Part shown: in pieces, positions 15,460-16,965 of the stretch
How positions within the stretch are numbered: position 1 is the stretch's first letter
Layout: each line of letters opens with the position of its first letter
NCBI GenBank assembly: GCA_005223375.1
Contig: RXOD01004948.1
Coordinates: 1 to 16,965 of the forward strand
Length of the DNA stretch: 16,965 nucleotides
Origin: Amoebophrya sp. AT5.2
Lineage: Eukaryota > Sar > Dinophyceae > Syndiniales > Amoebophryaceae
Direction: 5' to 3'
Position numbers and translations under genes: made by a program
Notes under the pieces: generated by a model
Told to the model about the DNA's origin: nothing
Database searches by the model: none
Seen by the model: the letters and a program-made list of their open reading frames with translations, nothing else

Positions 15460-15783
15460 TGAACCAAGAAATTTGGCGAAAGTCAGTGCTTGCGCATTAT
15501 CTTGCACGACGCCGGCTTCCCGTTATACACGCGCGACGGGCGGCAGCTGCTCAACATCTACGGGTACAGGGTCGGAGCAGCTCAGTCTGCCAGGGACTCC
15601 GGCACGGACAGGATGCAGATTATGAGGGGTGGTGACTGGAAATGTGACACTACAGAAGGCTGGTACGAACAGCTAGCTTCGGTCAAACCGGATTCCGTTG
15701 CCATTCAGTGGCCTTTCTTTAAGCCACTCGTGTACGCGCCAGACACGCACTCGAACACGTTTTCATCGGTTTCCGTCGCATAA
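15460..15783 (+). pseudogene. C-terminal catalytic half of the tyrosine recombinase in a different frame
   Basis: Open frame from after a TGA (15457-15459) to TAA 15781-15783, in a frame shifted by two bases relative to the upstream ORF. It contains the rest of the catalytic signature: IYGYRVGAAQSARDSG with box II Arg (codon 15568-15570), MRGGDW with Trp (15637-15639), and GWYEQL with the presumed nucleophile Tyr (15664-15666), nine residues after the Trp as in the family. The usual His three residues before the box II Arg is Tyr here. The join region 15437-15489 is ambiguous: a third frame reads RYVQRVMNQEIWRK there, so two single-base shifts, or a small intron of length 3n+2, would reconnect the halves. 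Confidence 0.65.
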
Positions 15784-15994
15784 GAAAATTCCGATTTCGG
15801 TTTCCCGAGCATGCCAAGCATGAGGCGCCAGGCGCTCGATCGGTGCGTCCGTGTTTCGTCGGAGAGATCGCGAGAGGTGAGAAAAAGCAGTGCTTTTCCA
15901 CGCCCGCAGCAGGCCCCTACCTCTTACTCAAAACTTGTTAGTAACCCGCTTTTTCTCTCTTTCGTTTCCTAGAAAACACTCGAAACGCCACAAG
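15784..15994. other. Spacer between recombinase and Gag-like ORF
   Basis: 211 bp with no open frame of interest. A pyrimidine-rich tract with CTTTTTCTC / TCTTTCGTTTCCTAG (about 15949-15972) precedes the next ATG by 23 bases and could be a splice acceptor. If two elements abut, their junction should be here. No inverted or direct terminal repeat was recognised by eye. Confidence 0.3.
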
Positions 15995-16965
15995 ATGGCA
16001 GGACAAGTCGATCCGGACGTTCAGGCCGCCACCAACCTGGCCGCAGCGCAAGCGGCCGCTGCTGGGGTTGCCGGCGCGATGGCTGCCGCCAATCCGATGA
16101 TGGAGCAGCTGCAGCAGCAGCAGTACTTTCTGCAGATGCAGGGCGCCGGGACGGCTACGGACGCGCAGCGCGACCACATCAACGTCACGAACGCTGATAT
16201 CATCAGTGAGAGCCACTGCGACGACGGGCAGTGCCTGCAAATGTCGCGCGCGATGGACGCGCGTGACATCCTCCGCTGCTGTTCGGACAAGAGCATCCTG
16301 ACAGCGGGCTGGAACCCGTACAAGTTCTTCGGCGCCATGGCGTGCGTGGGGTTCTTGACGGTGGCACAGGCCAACAACATGATCAGCACGATCACCGGCG
16401 CGATCCTGGGGTCTCTCGACTCGAAAGGTCTCGCTCGTGCTGCGATCGCCTACGAGAAAGTCTACAAGATCGTCTGGCGCACGCTGCGCATCATCCTCAC
16501 GTCCGCTCGTCTGGTTCCGTCTGAACGCACTCGTGCTGCTCCTGTCGCGCCTGCTGTGATTGGGATTTTCAACGAGACCGAAATCGAGCGCTACACGCGT
16601 CGGGTGAATTTGACGATGATGGCGAACTTTCGCATGAAGTTCGATCACGAGATCGAGCTGCATTCTCGCGAGCTGATGCTGAAGGCGGAGGTGGCGCAGG
16701 AGACGGCTTCTGTTCGTGCCGAATCTGAACGGCTGCGCTCCGAGATGCGCAACCTGAAGAACACCCGCAACACCGGCAACGGCGGTAACGGGGACAAGAA
16801 CAAGAACAAGAACACTAACAAGAAGAAAAACGAGGGTGACGACGACAAGGACCGCCAGGGAGTTTTGGGCAAGTACATGAAGCCCGGAGAGAGACGCACC
16901 TCTCCCTTTCGCCAGAATCCGAAGGACCGCGTCGCTTGCTGGAAGTGGGTGAAAGGCTGCTGCGG
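15995..16965 (+). CDS. Gag-like ORF with coiled coil and start of a CCCH zinc finger (3' end outside window)
   Basis: 323 codons from ATG 15995 run open to the window end. Order: Ala/Gln-rich start (1-50), a region with conserved-looking Cys (75-97), a mostly helical middle with hydrophobic segments (WNPYKFFGAMACVGFLTVAQ, 106-125; KVYKIVWRTLRIILTSARLV, 155-174), a charged coiled coil (about 195-256, IERYTRRVNL...ERLRSEMRNLK), a Lys/Asn/Asp-rich linker (257-290), then GKYMKPGERR and ACWKWVKGCC at the edge. The cysteines at 315 and 323 are spaced C-x7-C, as in the first half of a CCCH zinc finger. Helical core, basic linker and zinc finger are the plan of retroelement Gag proteins, so RNA packaging is inferred. 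Family not identified. Confidence 0.6.
   Translation, partial: MAGQVDPDVQAATNLAAAQAAAAGVAGAMAAANPMMEQLQQQQYFLQMQGAGTATDAQRDHINVTNADIISESHCDDGQCLQMSRAMDARDILRCCSDKSILTAGWNPYKFFGAMACVGFLTVAQANNMISTITGAILGSLDSKGLARAAIAYEKVYKIVWRTLRIILTSARLVPSERTRAAPVAPAVIGIFNETEIERYTRRVNLTMMANFRMKFDHEIELHSRELMLKAEVAQETASVRAESERLRSEMRNLKNTRNTGNGGNGDKNKNKNTNKKKNEGDDDKDRQGVLGKYMKPGERRTSPFRQNPKDRVACWKWVKGCC

Larger units (their letters stand above)
13276..16965 (+). mobile_element. Tyrosine-recombinase mobile element (DIRS- or Crypton-like), right end outside window
   Basis: Three consecutive same-strand ORFs make up the block: a small unknown protein, a tyrosine recombinase, and a Gag-like protein. In DIRS-type retrotransposons Gag comes first and the recombinase last, so the order here suggests either two abutting elements (3' end of one, 5' end of the next) or a permuted or new arrangement. 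No reverse transcriptase is visible inside the window; it would be expected downstream of the Gag-like ORF. The element boundaries are not defined. The 79-bp repeats lie just upstream and may belong to it. Confidence 0.6.

Noticed and set aside
15938..16663. 241-codon minus-strand frame opposite the Gag-like ORF
   Set aside because: Arg/His/Val-rich antisense shadow of a frame with clear codon bias and domain plan on the plus strand.
1..16965. tRNA, rRNA, spliceosomal RNA, spliced-leader gene or CRISPR array
   Set aside because: Scanned by eye for T-loop, snRNA and spliced-leader core words and for regularly spaced repeats; nothing convincing was found. A covariance-model search would be decisive.

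Overview
The window looks like nuclear DNA of an alveolate protist, most likely a syndinian (parasitic dinoflagellate of the Amoebophrya type). That assignment is inference. It rests on eukaryotic genes broken into short exons, GC-rich codon third positions, all recognisable genes on one strand, and many introns that lack GT-AG ends but have exon-border direct repeats and terminal inverted repeats. I know this intron style from Amoebophrya 'introner' elements. No prokaryotic signals are present. The standard stop code fits every recognised gene.

Layout, all on the + strand. (1) 1-438: C-terminal end of an unidentified protein with Glu-Pro-Thr repeats and a terminal coiled coil. (2) 1120-2649: intronless TRM10-family tRNA guanine/adenine-9 methyltransferase with large low-complexity insertions. 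(3) About 3204-3662: probable 3' exons of an unidentified gene. (4) 3883-5965: nine-exon gene for a 262-residue protein with one predicted membrane segment, not recognised. Several of its introns only keep frame if splicing occurs inside short direct repeats. (5) 6366-6810: possible small three-exon gene. (6) 7289-10565: eight-exon GSK3-type serine/threonine kinase, reconstructed in frame to 449 residues with all catalytic and primed-substrate residues present. (7) 10566-12575: mostly unresolved, with one or two coding-looking stretches. (8) 12576-13164: two identical 79-bp direct repeats 510 bp apart. (9) 13276-16965: a tyrosine-recombinase mobile element with a small unknown ORF, a recombinase whose frame breaks inside the catalytic domain, and a Gag-like ORF with a coiled coil and the start of a zinc finger, cut by the window end.

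The host genes are housekeeping types (tRNA modification, signalling kinase) with no obvious functional link. What unites the region is mobile DNA. The introns of the 3883-5965 gene and of GSK3 behave like a transposon family that has colonised coding sequence: TIRs often carrying an inner AACCCA-type motif, target-site-like duplications, and splice junctions that restore the reading frame exactly. Three of these introns also carry degenerate copies of the neighbouring exon, one of them as a sense/antisense/sense array. This is the most interesting signal in the window. Exon borders at non-GT-AG introns are inferred from frame and homology and may slide a few bases within the repeat.
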